Of a stretch of 64,000 nt of DNA, positions 16,694 to 24,282 are shown one piece after another (the first letter of the stretch is position 1; every line of letters starts with the position of its first letter). The notes under the pieces are model-generated. The model was given only the letters and a program-made list of their open reading frames with translations, was not told where the DNA came from and did not search any database. Made by a program: the position numbers and the translations under genes. The DNA is taken from the NCBI GenBank assembly GCA_030447505.1, contig JAUJOT010000004.1, forward strand, positions 267,171-331,170. The letters run 5' to 3'. Origin of the DNA: Solirubrobacteraceae bacterium. GTDB lineage: Bacteria > Actinomycetota > Thermoleophilia > Solirubrobacterales > Solirubrobacteraceae.

Positions 16694-17806
16694 ATGCTCA
16701 AGGGCACCGAGCGCCATCCGCACGCCCGCGCCGTCCTCGGCGCGGCTCTCGCACCCGGCGGCGTGGCGAACCACGCGTACCTGTTCTGCGGTCCCGCGGG
16801 CAGCGGCAAGCGCACCGTTGCGCGCGCGTTCGCGTCAGCGCTGCTGACCGAGGGCGCCGCCGATCCGGCCGGCGCCGCGGCCCGCGTCGAGCGTGGCGCG
16901 CACCCCGACCTGACGTGGGTCGCGCCCGCCAGCGCGGCCGGGATCCTCGTCGGCGACGTCGACGAGGCGGTCGTCGCCGGTGCCGCGCGCACGCCGTTTG
17001 AGTCGACCCGTCGCGTGTTCGTCATCGAAGACGCCGACGAGCTCAACGACCAGGCCGCAAACCGGATGCTCAAGACGCTCGAGGAGCCGCCGTCGTTCGC
17101 GCACCTCATCCTGCTGACGAGTCGGCCGGGGGAGGTGCTGCCGACGATCGCCAGCCGCTGCCAGTCGGTGCGCTTCGACGCGCCCTCGGTGGAGGAGATG
17201 GCGGCGCGCCTGGACCGCCACGGCGTCGTCCCGCAGATCGCCGACGCCTGTGCGCGACTGGGCCTCGGCGACGCGGCGCGCGCTCTGGCGCTCGCGCTCG
17301 GCGATGGGCCGGCGCTGCGCACAGGCGCCGAGGCGGTCGCCCGCGGCGCGCTGCACGGCGAGATCTCAGGCCGTCCGTGGATCGCGCTGCTCGAGCGCGC
17401 CCGCGCGGCGGGTGCGACGGCCGGCGAGGGGATCGAGCAGGCGCTCGACGACGAGCTGCAGTACGCGATCCGCAAGGACCACGCGCGCCTGCGCCGCGAG
17501 GCCGCCGAACGCGGTCGGCGCGCTGCGCGGCGCGCGCAGACGGCGGCGCTGGACCGTGGGCTGTCGCTCGTCGGCCTGTGGCTGCGCGACGTCGCCTGCG
17601 TCGCCGACGGCCTACCCGAGATCGTCCATCACTCCGACCGCGTCTGCGAGCTGCGCGAGGACGCCGCGCTCGTGTCCGACACGACACGCCTGCGCGCCGG
17701 CCAGGACCTCGTCGAGCAGACGCGCACCTCGCTGCAGTTCAACCCCAACGAGGAGCTCGCGCTCGACGCGCTCGGCTCGCGGCTGGTGCGGGCGCTGCGC
17801 GGCTGA
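16694..17806 (+). CDS. holB: DNA polymerase III subunit delta' (HolB)
   Basis: Clamp-loader subunit, 370 residues. AAA+ features: Walker A GPAGSGKRT, a Walker B-like VIEDADELN, NRMLKTLEEPP and the arginine-finger-type TIASRCQ segment. The zinc-binding Cys cluster typical of gamma/tau and many delta' proteins is absent. The C-terminal half is the helical collar domain. ATG 16694 is just before the first conserved helix. Confidence 0.9.
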   Translation: MLKGTERHPHARAVLGAALAPGGVANHAYLFCGPAGSGKRTVARAFASALLTEGAADPAGAAARVERGAHPDLTWVAPASAAGILVGDVDEAVVAGAARTPFESTRRVFVIEDADELNDQAANRMLKTLEEPPSFAHLILLTSRPGEVLPTIASRCQSVRFDAPSVEEMAARLDRHGVVPQIADACARLGLGDAARALALALGDGPALRTGAEAVARGALHGEISGRPWIALLERARAAGATAGEGIEQALDDELQYAIRKDHARLRREAAERGRRAARRAQTAALDRGLSLVGLWLRDVACVADGLPEIVHHSDRVCELREDAALVSDTTRLRAGQDLVEQTRTSLQFNPNEELALDALGSRLVRALRG

Positions 17807-17866
17807 GGAGCCGGCACTGGCATGCCGCCGGAGTCGACCACGCCGACCGGACCGCCAGCAGTACTC

Positions 17867-18772
17867 CTACGCTGTCGCAAACGAGCCGATCGGCCCCAGC
17901 CGCGCCTCGCAGCCGAAGAGGCTGAATGCCCTGAAGCGCGAGAAGCGGCTGTGCTCGGGACCGTGGAAGTCGGCCGAGCCGGTCGTCAGCAGCCCGAGGC
18001 GCGCGGCCTCGTCGTGCAGGAGGCGCGTCTGCGCCTCGCTGTGCGTCGTGTAGAACGCCTCGACGCCGTCGATCCCGGCGGCGCTGAAGCGCTCGAGCGC
18101 GCCGACCACCTCGGAGTCTCGCGCGAGATCCCCGAACGGGTGCGCCCAGACGGCGACGCCGCCGGCCGCGTGGATCGCCGCGATCGCCTCCGCCACGGTC
18201 GGCGTCGTGCGGCGGCTGTAGGCGGGTCCGTCGCGGCACAGATAGGCCTCGAGGAACGCCGAGCACTCGGCGAGCCCCTCGGCTTCCAGTCGCTCGCGGT
18301 TGGCGTCGATCGCAGCCGTCGCCAGATGGGGCCGCCCGACGGGCATGCCCGCGGCGCGGCGCGCCTCGATCTCGCCGCGGTCCGGCGGCAGGCCGAGCTG
18401 CGCGAGCAGGTCGGCCATCCGGTCGATCCGCGCCGCTCGGTCGGCGCGCCAGACGTCGAGGCGCTCGCCGAGCGCGGCGTCGGTGTGGTCGATCCCGTAG
18501 CCGAGCACGTGGAAGTCGTCGCCGAGCACATCGACGGTCGACAGCTCGATCGCCGGGACGATCGCGATCTCGTGGGCGGCAGCGGCCGCCTGTGCGGCGC
18601 TGACGCCGGCGACGGTGTCGTGATCGGTGAGCGCCAGCAGCCGCACGCCGGCAGCGGCTGCGGCCGCCACGACGGCGGCAGGATCCAGCGCGCCGTCCGA
18701 GCACGTCGAGTGTGACTGCAGGTCAAAGCTCGGCGTCCCGTCGTCGATCGGCACCGCGGCATGATGTCCCAT
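17867..18772 (-). CDS. PHP-domain metal-dependent phosphoesterase
   Basis: 301 residues, related to the YciV/RNase AM and nucleoside 3',5'-bisphosphate phosphatase group. Metal-ligand motifs of the PHP barrel are visible: QSHSTCSDG, LTDHDTVAG, PAIELST, WAHPFGD and TGSADFHG. The first motif has Gln where many members have the first His of HxH, so metal site 1 is slightly altered. The insertion around residues 95-200 matches the helical insert of this subgroup. Substrate is unknown. It diverges from the glycerate kinase gene. Confidence 0.88.
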   Translation of the reverse strand: MGHHAAVPIDDGTPSFDLQSHSTCSDGALDPAAVVAAAAAAGVRLLALTDHDTVAGVSAAQAAAAAHEIAIVPAIELSTVDVLGDDFHVLGYGIDHTDAALGERLDVWRADRAARIDRMADLLAQLGLPPDRGEIEARRAAGMPVGRPHLATAAIDANRERLEAEGLAECSAFLEAYLCRDGPAYSRRTTPTVAEAIAAIHAAGGVAVWAHPFGDLARDSEVVGALERFSAAGIDGVEAFYTTHSEAQTRLLHDEAARLGLLTTGSADFHGPEHSRFSRFRAFSLFGCEARLGPIGSFATA

Positions 18773-18915
18773 GAGCGTGCGTCGATGTCGTCGTCGCGTC
18801 TTGAGGTGCTCAGCCGCGCGGGCCGCCCGCCCGCTTCTGCGTCGCCTTGTCGACCCTGACGCCCGCGTTCGCGCGCCGCCCGCGCATCCGCAGCGAGGAG
18901 ATACGGTCCGCGACG

Positions 18916-19908
18916 ATGCGACCGCGGGTCCTCGTCGCGCCCGACTCCTTCAAAGGCACCTTCGACGCGCCGGCCGTCGCGCGCGCGCTCGCCGACGGAC
19001 TCGAGCCGGCCGGCTGGGAGGCCGACCGCTGCCCGGTCGCCGACGGCGGCGAGGGAACGATGGCGCTGCTCGTCGAGGCGCTCGGCGGCGAGCTCGTGGC
19101 GGCCCGCGTCAGCGACCCGCTCGGACGTCCGGTCGACTGCCACTTCGGGCTCGTCGGCGCCGGCGCGACCGCGATCGTCGAGATGGCGCAGGCGTCGGGA
19201 CTCGCGCTCCTGGCCGAGCAGGAGCGCGACGCGTGGCGCGCGTCGACCTACGGCACCGGCGAGCTGATCCTCGCCGCCGCGGCGAGCGGCGCAGAGCAGA
19301 TCCTCGTCGCCGTCGGCGGCAGCGCGACGACCGACGGCGGCGCGGGGGCGATCGCCGCGATCGACGACGGTGGCGGGCTGCGCGACGTGCGGCTGGCGGT
19401 GCTCTGCGACGTCGGGTTCTGCTTCGAGGACGCGCCGCGCATCTTCGGCCCGCAGAAGGGGGCCGACCCGGCGCTGGTGATACGCCTGCAGGAGCGCCTG
19501 GACGCGTTCGCCAGAACGCTTCCGAAGGATCCCCGCGGCGTACCTGCGACCGGATGCGCTGGCGGCTTGTCCGGCGGCCTGTGGGCGGCGTTCGACGCGC
19601 AGCTGCGCGCGGGCGCGCACGCCGTGCTCGAGGCGCTCGGCGTCGACGCGCGGATCCGCGCGGCGCAGCTCGTCATCGCCGGCGAGGGGTGCATCGACGA
19701 GCAGAGCTTCGGCGGCAAGATCGTCGGCGAGCTCGTGCGTCGCGCGCAGGCGGCGTGCGTTGCGATCCACGCCGTCGTCGGAACGAGCAGGATCACCGAC
19801 GACGAGGCGGCCGCGGCGGGGCTCGCCGGCGTCTGGACGGCCTCGACGCTCGACGAGATCACCGCGGCCGGCCGCGAGCTCGGCGCGGCGGCGCTGCCGC
19901 GCCGTTGA
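18916..19908 (+). CDS. glxK: Glycerate kinase (GlxK/GarK family)
   Basis: Phosphorylates D-glycerate with ATP to phosphoglycerate. 330 residues; begins with APDSFKGT, followed by PVADGGEGT, VGGSATTDGG, GPQKGAD and a C-terminal GEGCIDEQSFGGK, all signatures of glycerate kinase type 1. It is shorter than the usual 370-380 residues, the middle region being compact. ATG 18916 is chosen because it starts at the conserved first strand; a TTG at 18847 would add 23 non-conserved residues. Its neighbours are other glyoxylate/glycerate genes. Confidence 0.92.
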   Translation: MRPRVLVAPDSFKGTFDAPAVARALADGLEPAGWEADRCPVADGGEGTMALLVEALGGELVAARVSDPLGRPVDCHFGLVGAGATAIVEMAQASGLALLAEQERDAWRASTYGTGELILAAAASGAEQILVAVGGSATTDGGAGAIAAIDDGGGLRDVRLAVLCDVGFCFEDAPRIFGPQKGADPALVIRLQERLDAFARTLPKDPRGVPATGCAGGLSGGLWAAFDAQLRAGAHAVLEALGVDARIRAAQLVIAGEGCIDEQSFGGKIVGELVRRAQAACVAIHAVVGTSRITDDEAAAAGLAGVWTASTLDEITAAGRELGAAALPRR

Positions 19909-19936
19909 GCGACGTCTCTGCTAATGGGCCCGCCCG

Positions 19937-21082
19937 CTAGGCCGAGACGGGCGCGCCCTTCGTCTCGAGCACCGCCATGAGCGCGTCGAACACGCGGTCT
20001 GCGGTCTGCGTCGTGGCGTTCGGGCCCATCAGCCCGATCCGCCACATCGGCGGTGCGCCCGGCAGACCGCCGCCGACCTCGATGCCGTGCTCGAGCAGCA
20101 GCTCTGACTGGACGGCCTTGGCGTCGATCCCTTGCGGCACGGCGACCGCGCTGAGCTGGGGCAGCTGGTGGTCGGGCTCGGCGATCAGGCTGAGCCCCGC
20201 GGCGAGCACGCGCTCCTGCAGGTGCGTGCCGGCGGCGACGTGTCGCGCGCAGCGCGCGTCGACGCCCTCCTCGAGCGTCGCCCGCAGGACCTCGTAGAGG
20301 GCGTAGATGTGCAGGATCGGCGCCGTGTGGTGATAGACCGGCGGTCGGTCGATCCAGTATTTGCGCAGCAGCTCGAAGTCAAAGGAGAACGGAACCGGCG
20401 TGCTGCGCGCGGCGAAGCGCTCCATGCCGGCCTCGGAGACCGAGATCGGCGACATCCCCGGAGGCGCGCCGATGCACTTCTGCGTGCACGAGTACGCGTA
20501 GTCGACGCCCCAGCCGGCGATGTCGATCTCGGTGCCGCCGAGCGTCGTCACGCAGTCGGCCATCAGCAGCGTGTCGGGCCTGTCCTTCAGCGCTTCGCCG
20601 AGCTCGGCGAGCGGGTGCAGCGAGCCGGTCGACGTCTCGCCGTGGACCACGGCCAGCAGCGTCGCCGCGGGGTTCTCGTCGAGCGCCTCGAGCAGGCGCC
20701 CGTTGGGCACGTGTACGCCCCAGTCCTCCATCACCTCGACGACCTCGCAACCGGCGCGGCGCGCCAGCTCGACGATGCGCCGCCCGAAGTAGGCCGACGC
20801 GCCGACGATCACCGTGTCGCCCGGCTCGGTCAGGTTGAGGAGGCCGGCCTCCATGCCGCTCGTGCCGGTCGCCTGCAGCGGCAGCACGAGGCCCTCGGCG
20901 TTGCGGTACACGAGCCGCAGCATGCGCACGACCTCGAGCAGGATCGGTTGGATGTCGGGGTCGAGGTGCCCGAGCATCGGCTTGCCCATCGCGGCGAGGG
21001 CGACCGGATCGACGTTGGTCGGCCCCGGACCGCAGAGGAGCCGATCGCTGGGGGCCAGAGGGGCCGGCGCGGAGTTCGTCAT
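19937..21082 (-). CDS. Class-V aminotransferase, serine/alanine--glyoxylate type
   Basis: PLP-dependent transfer of an amino group to glyoxylate, giving glycine and, from serine, hydroxypyruvate. 381 residues with GPGPTNVDP at the N terminus, ATGTSGMEA (phosphate binding), VHGETSTG, DCVTTLGG and the Schiff-base Lys in SCTQKCIGAPPG. The choice between serine, alanine or aspartate as donor cannot be made from sequence. It is convergent with glycerate kinase and divergent from malyl-CoA lyase, consistent with a glyoxylate role. Confidence 0.88.
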   Translation of the reverse strand: MTNSAPAPLAPSDRLLCGPGPTNVDPVALAAMGKPMLGHLDPDIQPILLEVVRMLRLVYRNAEGLVLPLQATGTSGMEAGLLNLTEPGDTVIVGASAYFGRRIVELARRAGCEVVEVMEDWGVHVPNGRLLEALDENPAATLLAVVHGETSTGSLHPLAELGEALKDRPDTLLMADCVTTLGGTEIDIAGWGVDYAYSCTQKCIGAPPGMSPISVSEAGMERFAARSTPVPFSFDFELLRKYWIDRPPVYHHTAPILHIYALYEVLRATLEEGVDARCARHVAAGTHLQERVLAAGLSLIAEPDHQLPQLSAVAVPQGIDAKAVQSELLLEHGIEVGGGLPGAPPMWRIGLMGPNATTQTADRVFDALMAVLETKGAPVSA

Positions 21083-21244
21083 AAGGCCGCACCGTGGCAG
21101 AGGCAGCCGCTGCTTTCAACCGGCTTCGACCCATAGACAGCCGCTTGTGACGTTGCTGCGCCACCGCGATCGGCGGCTTTGGATGAGACAACCTGTACTC
21201 ATCGGCGCTCTCCACCGCAGGCGTAGAGGATGATGATGGTTGCT

Positions 21245-21281
21245 GAGACTGTCTCTACTCGACTGGACTCGCCTGGTCGAG
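21245..21281. promoter_or_regulatory. Two dyads in the aminotransferase-malyl-CoA lyase intergenic region
   Basis: The 245-bp divergent gap (21083-21327) holds GAGAC-T-GTCTC (21245-21255), followed directly by CTCGAC-N12-GTCGAG (21258-21281). Both are exact inverted repeats about 50-80 bp before the malyl-CoA lyase start and could be regulator sites for the divergent pair. No confident -10/-35 pair was seen. Confidence 0.35.
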
Positions 21282-21327
21282 GGCGATTCACTGACTTCTG
21301 TCGATCATTCCGAGGAGAGGAACCTTC

Positions 21328-22320
21328 ATGGCGGTAGCACCCCGACTCCACCGAAGCGAGCTCTGCGTACCGGGCAGCAATCTGCGCATGCTCGAGAAGG
21401 CCCCTGGGTGTGGCGCGGACTACGTCATGCTCGACCTCGAGGACGGGGTCGCTCCCGACGACAAGGATCAGGCACGCAGGAACGTCATCGCGGCGCTCAA
21501 CGAGCAGGACTGGAGCGGCAGCTACATCTCGGTGCGCATCAACGGCCTCGACACGCACTACTGCTACCGCGACATCGTCGACGTCGTCGAGCAGGCCGGC
21601 TCGAAGCTGCACACCGTCCTGATCCCGAAGGCCTCCTGCGGCGCCGACGTGCACCTCGTCGACACGCTGCTGACGCAGATCGAGGATGCGACGGGCATCG
21701 TGCAGCGGCTCGGGATATCCGTCCTGATCGAGACCGCCACGGGCATGTTCAACGTCGACGAGATCGCGTCGGCGTGCCCGGCGCGGATGGAGGCGATGGT
21801 CTTCGGCGTCGCCGACTACTCCGCCTCGATCCAGAGCCACGTCTCGACGATCGGCGGCGCCGAGGAGTGGTACGCGACGCTCACCGATCGCGACGCCGAC
21901 GGCCGGCGCGAGCGCCACTGGGGCGACCAGTGGCACTACCCGCTGTCGCGCATCGCGGTCGCCTGCCGCGCCAATGGGCTGCGCCCGATCGACGGCCCGT
22001 ACGGCGACTTCAACGATCCCGACGGCTTCGTCACCGCCGCCCGCCGCGCCGCGATCCTCGGCTTCGAGGGCAAGTGGGCGATCCACCCGTCGCAGATCGA
22101 CCTCGCGCACGACGTCTTCACGCCGAGCGAGAAGCTCGCGACGCGCGTGCGCCGGATCGTCGCGGCGATGGAGGAGGCCGCGCGCGACGGCAAGGGCGCC
22201 GTCTCGCTCGACGGACGGCTGATCGACGCCGCGTCGCTGCGCCAGGCCGAGCATGTGCTCGCGAAGGTCGAGGCGATCGAGGCGCGCGTCGCCGGCAAGC
22301 GGACGGCGCGCGTCGCGTAG
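21328..22320 (+). CDS. mcl: Malyl-CoA lyase / beta-methylmalyl-CoA lyase (HpcH/HpaI-CitE superfamily)
   Basis: Reversible cleavage of malyl-CoA to glyoxylate and acetyl-CoA (or methylmalyl-CoA to glyoxylate and propionyl-CoA). 330 residues that follow the Mcl1 pattern closely: LDLEDGVAPDDK (Mg site), SVRINGLDT, LIPKA, VLIETATG, IDGPYGDFND and GKWAIHPSQ. A strong GAGGAGAGG precedes ATG 21328 by about 8 nt. Lies between the glyoxylate aminotransferase and glcDEF. CitE-like citramalyl lyase is the alternative but fits less well. Confidence 0.88.
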   Translation: MAVAPRLHRSELCVPGSNLRMLEKAPGCGADYVMLDLEDGVAPDDKDQARRNVIAALNEQDWSGSYISVRINGLDTHYCYRDIVDVVEQAGSKLHTVLIPKASCGADVHLVDTLLTQIEDATGIVQRLGISVLIETATGMFNVDEIASACPARMEAMVFGVADYSASIQSHVSTIGGAEEWYATLTDRDADGRRERHWGDQWHYPLSRIAVACRANGLRPIDGPYGDFNDPDGFVTAARRAAILGFEGKWAIHPSQIDLAHDVFTPSEKLATRVRRIVAAMEEAARDGKGAVSLDGRLIDAASLRQAEHVLAKVEAIEARVAGKRTARVA

Positions 22321-22416
22321 GGCTCGGGCGGGTTGCGCGACGCGCCGGTCGCGGGCGTCGTCGCCGCCCACCCTGCTGGGCCGTCCCAGCTCGCTGACGC
22401 TAGGATTCTCGCCCCT

Positions 22417-22489
22417 GCCGACGTAGCTCAGCTGGTAGAGCACTTCACTCGTAATGAAGGGGTCCGCGGTTCGAGTCCGCGCGTCGGCT
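22417..22489 (+). tRNA. tRNA-Thr (anticodon CGT)
   Basis: Full cloverleaf: acceptor GCCGACG/CGTCGGC, D arm with GTAGCTCAGCTGGTAGAG, anticodon stem CTTCA/TGAAG with loop CTCGTAA (anticodon CGT at 22450-22452, reads ACG), T arm CGCGG-TTCGAGT-CCGCG, discriminator T. CCA is not encoded. Its last three bases are the first bases of a 54-bp tandem duplication. Confidence 0.97.
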
Positions 22490-22594
22490 TATGTCAGATG
22501 ACATCAGAGAGCTGATCCTCGACCTGCCGCTGGTCGACACGCTTATGTCAGATGACATCAGAGAGCTGATCCTCGACCTGCCGCTGGTCGACAC
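22487..22594 (+). repeat. Exact 54-bp tandem duplication starting in the tRNA 3' end
   Basis: Copies 22487-22540 and 22541-22594 are identical. Each starts GCTT, then a 14-bp palindrome ATGTCAGATGACAT (ATGTCA-GA-TGACAT) that contains an ATG, then 36 bp of coding sequence. The unit is 18 codons, so the downstream reading frame is kept and its first 18 residues are doubled. Confidence 0.97.
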
Positions 22595-22802
22595 CCCCGA
22601 CCGGCCGGAGGGCACGATCGTCATCCGCCGGACGGACGTTCCCGAGGAGCGCCGACGCGAAGCCGACGACTTCGTGATCGCAAACGGCGGCCAGATCGGT
22701 CAGAAGCCGCTGCTCGAGGTGATCGGCGGCAAGACGCCTGAGGGCGCGGCGGCGAGCGAGACGTTCTACGCCGTGCCGGTCGCGGCGCTCGTCGCGCAGT
22801 AG
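22491..22802 (+). CDS. Small hypothetical protein with duplicated N-terminus, directly after tRNA-Thr
   Basis: 103 residues from ATG 22491, or 85 from the second ATG at 22545. Residues 1-17 are repeated as 19-35 (MSDDIRELILDLPLVDT). The rest is a small acidic/amphipathic protein with TIVIRRTDVPEE and no recognised domain. ATG 22491 is two bases after the tRNA, with no room for a ribosome-binding site; processing of the tRNA 3' end would leave a nearly leaderless mRNA. ATG 22545 also lacks a good Shine-Dalgarno. GC-rich third positions support real coding. Confidence 0.6.
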   Translation: MSDDIRELILDLPLVDTLMSDDIRELILDLPLVDTPDRPEGTIVIRRTDVPEERRREADDFVIANGGQIGQKPLLEVIGGKTPEGAAASETFYAVPVAALVAQ

Positions 22803-22870
22803 CCTCGATCGCGTTCGCCAGACGGCCCGCCCCGCTGAGCGCCGCGATGCAGCGCGTACGATCCACGCCG

Positions 22871-23708
22871 ATGAGCCCGATCCGCCCGACCGTCACGGTC
22901 GCCGGCCGGCGGATGGACAACGACGCGCACCGCATTCGCGACTTCCTGACGCGCATCGCGCAGCCCTTCGCGTGGGTCGAGTGGGGCACGGCCCAGGCCG
23001 ACGACCTGCTCGCCCAGCACGACGCCGGCGCGGACGACCTGACGCTCGTCGTCGACGGCGAGCGCGTCCTGCGCAACGCCACCGTCGAGACGCTCGCGGA
23101 GGCGTGGGGCAACTCAGAGCCGCCGCCGCAGACCGATTACGACATCGCAATCGTGGGCGCCGGGCCGGCCGGGCTCGCCGCCGCCGTCCACGCCGCGTCC
23201 GACGGTCTGCAGACCGTCGTGCTCGAGCGCGATGTGCCGGGCGGGCAGGCCTCGCACACGTCGCGGGTCGAGAACTTCTTCGGCTTCCCGGCGGCATCGG
23301 CGGCGCCGAGCTGGCGCGCCTCGCCGGGCGTCAAGCGGAGGGATTCGGCGCGCACCTCTCGCTCCTGCGCCCGGTCGTGGCAGCGATCGCATCGCCGACG
23401 GCCGCTTCGAGATCGAGCTCGCGGGCGGGTACGCGGTGCGCGCGCCGGTCATCATCGCCGCCCCGGCATGGAGTGGCGGCGCTTGGAGGCGGACGGCTTC
23501 GAGCGGTTCCTCGGCCGCTGCGCCTATTACGGCGCCGGTCGCAGCGAGGGCGCGAGGTGCGCCGGCGACCCGGTCGTCGTCGTCGGCGCCGGCAACTCGG
23601 CAGGGCAGGCGGTGATCGGGCGCCGTCGGCGACGGCGCGATGCCAAGCGCGCTGGCTCACCGGCGTCTGGCGGAGCTCGGCGCGGGCGCTGATCAGATCA
23701 GGCGCTAG
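22871..23708 (+). pseudogene. Broken thioredoxin-reductase-like FAD oxidoreductase
   Basis: The start (frame of 22871) encodes a small N-terminal domain followed by DIAIVGAGPAGLAAA, VLERDVPGGQ and VENFFGFP, the FAD-binding part of a thioredoxin-reductase-like protein. The frame then shifts three times: near 23290 (GGAELARLAGRQ continues in another frame), near 23385-23400 (IADGRFEIELAGGY) and near 23465 (WRRLEADGFERF, then VVVVGAGNSAGQA). After the NAD-binding glycine motif the match ends abruptly and only a short tail to the TAG near 23708 remains; no CxxC motif is found. Multiple independent lesions argue for a decayed gene rather than one sequencing error. Confidence 0.8.
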
Positions 23709-23720
23709 GGGACACCGAGC

Positions 23721-24224
23721 TCAGGCCGCGTCGGCCTCCTCGTGCAGGGCGACGAACTCGACCGTCGGCTGCGCCGCCGCCCCGTCCTCCTTGTCCTCGA
23801 ACGCGACGCCCTCGTATTGCGGCGGCGCGTCGCCGACACGCTCGATGCAGCGCGCCACGGCGCTTGCCTGCTCGGCGCGGATCTCGCGCAGCTCGAGCTG
23901 CACCCGCCACTTGCGCTCGAAGTCGAACTCGTAGGCGATCTGCCGGCCCTCGGAGAGGGCGAGCTCGTGCAGTCGCGCGCACGCGTTCTTGGCAGGCCGA
24001 TCGACGGAGGTCGCGTGGTGGGGGTGCATGTAGTGTTCGTCGGCGGAAGCCCAGAACGCGCCGTCCAGCCAGAACGCGTAGAGGTGGTCGTCGTCCCAGT
24101 CAAACGCGGACTGCAGCGCGTAGTGCAGGTCGACGAGCGTCATGTCCTCGCGCACCGTGATCGTGCGACGTACCCCTTGAAATCCCACGAGCTCGGCCGT
24201 GAACACGTAGGTCTGCTGCATCAT
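23721..24224 (-). CDS. Plasmid pRiA4b ORF-3-like protein
   Basis: 167 residues matching the pRiA4b ORF-3 family pattern: an initial YVFTAELVGFQGVRRTITV strand pair, LVDLHYALQSAFDWDDDHLY, FWLDG and a C-terminal FEYEFDFE-like strand (YEFDFERKW). ATG 24224 begins at the conserved start. Function of the family is unknown; members are often on plasmids or near mobile genes. It diverges from glcD across a 58-bp gap with a dyad. Confidence 0.8.
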   Translation of the reverse strand: MMQQTYVFTAELVGFQGVRRTITVREDMTLVDLHYALQSAFDWDDDHLYAFWLDGAFWASADEHYMHPHHATSVDRPAKNACARLHELALSEGRQIAYEFDFERKWRVQLELREIRAEQASAVARCIERVGDAPPQYEGVAFEDKEDGAAAQPTVEFVALHEEADAA

Positions 24225-24239
24225 CTGGCTCCTCTCGCC

Positions 24240-24277
24240 CTGTCGGCAGGCGCGACCGTACGCGCCCGGCCTGACAG
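24240..24277. promoter_or_regulatory. Nested dyad upstream of glcD
   Basis: GGCGCG-ACCGTA-CGCGCC (24249-24266) is nested within CTGTC (24240-24244) and GACAG (24273-24277). It fills the gap between divergent starts and ends within 6 bp of the first possible glcD ATG. A regulator site is the simplest reading; if the true glcD start is GTG 24325 the dyad would sit about 50 bp upstream, a usual operator distance. Confidence 0.35.
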
Positions 24278-24282
24278 AACAC

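Noticed and set aside
22487..22594. Possible integrase attachment duplication at the tRNA 3' end
   Set aside because: Only three tRNA bases are included, copies are directly adjacent and no integrase or phage gene is near; a simple tandem duplication is more likely.
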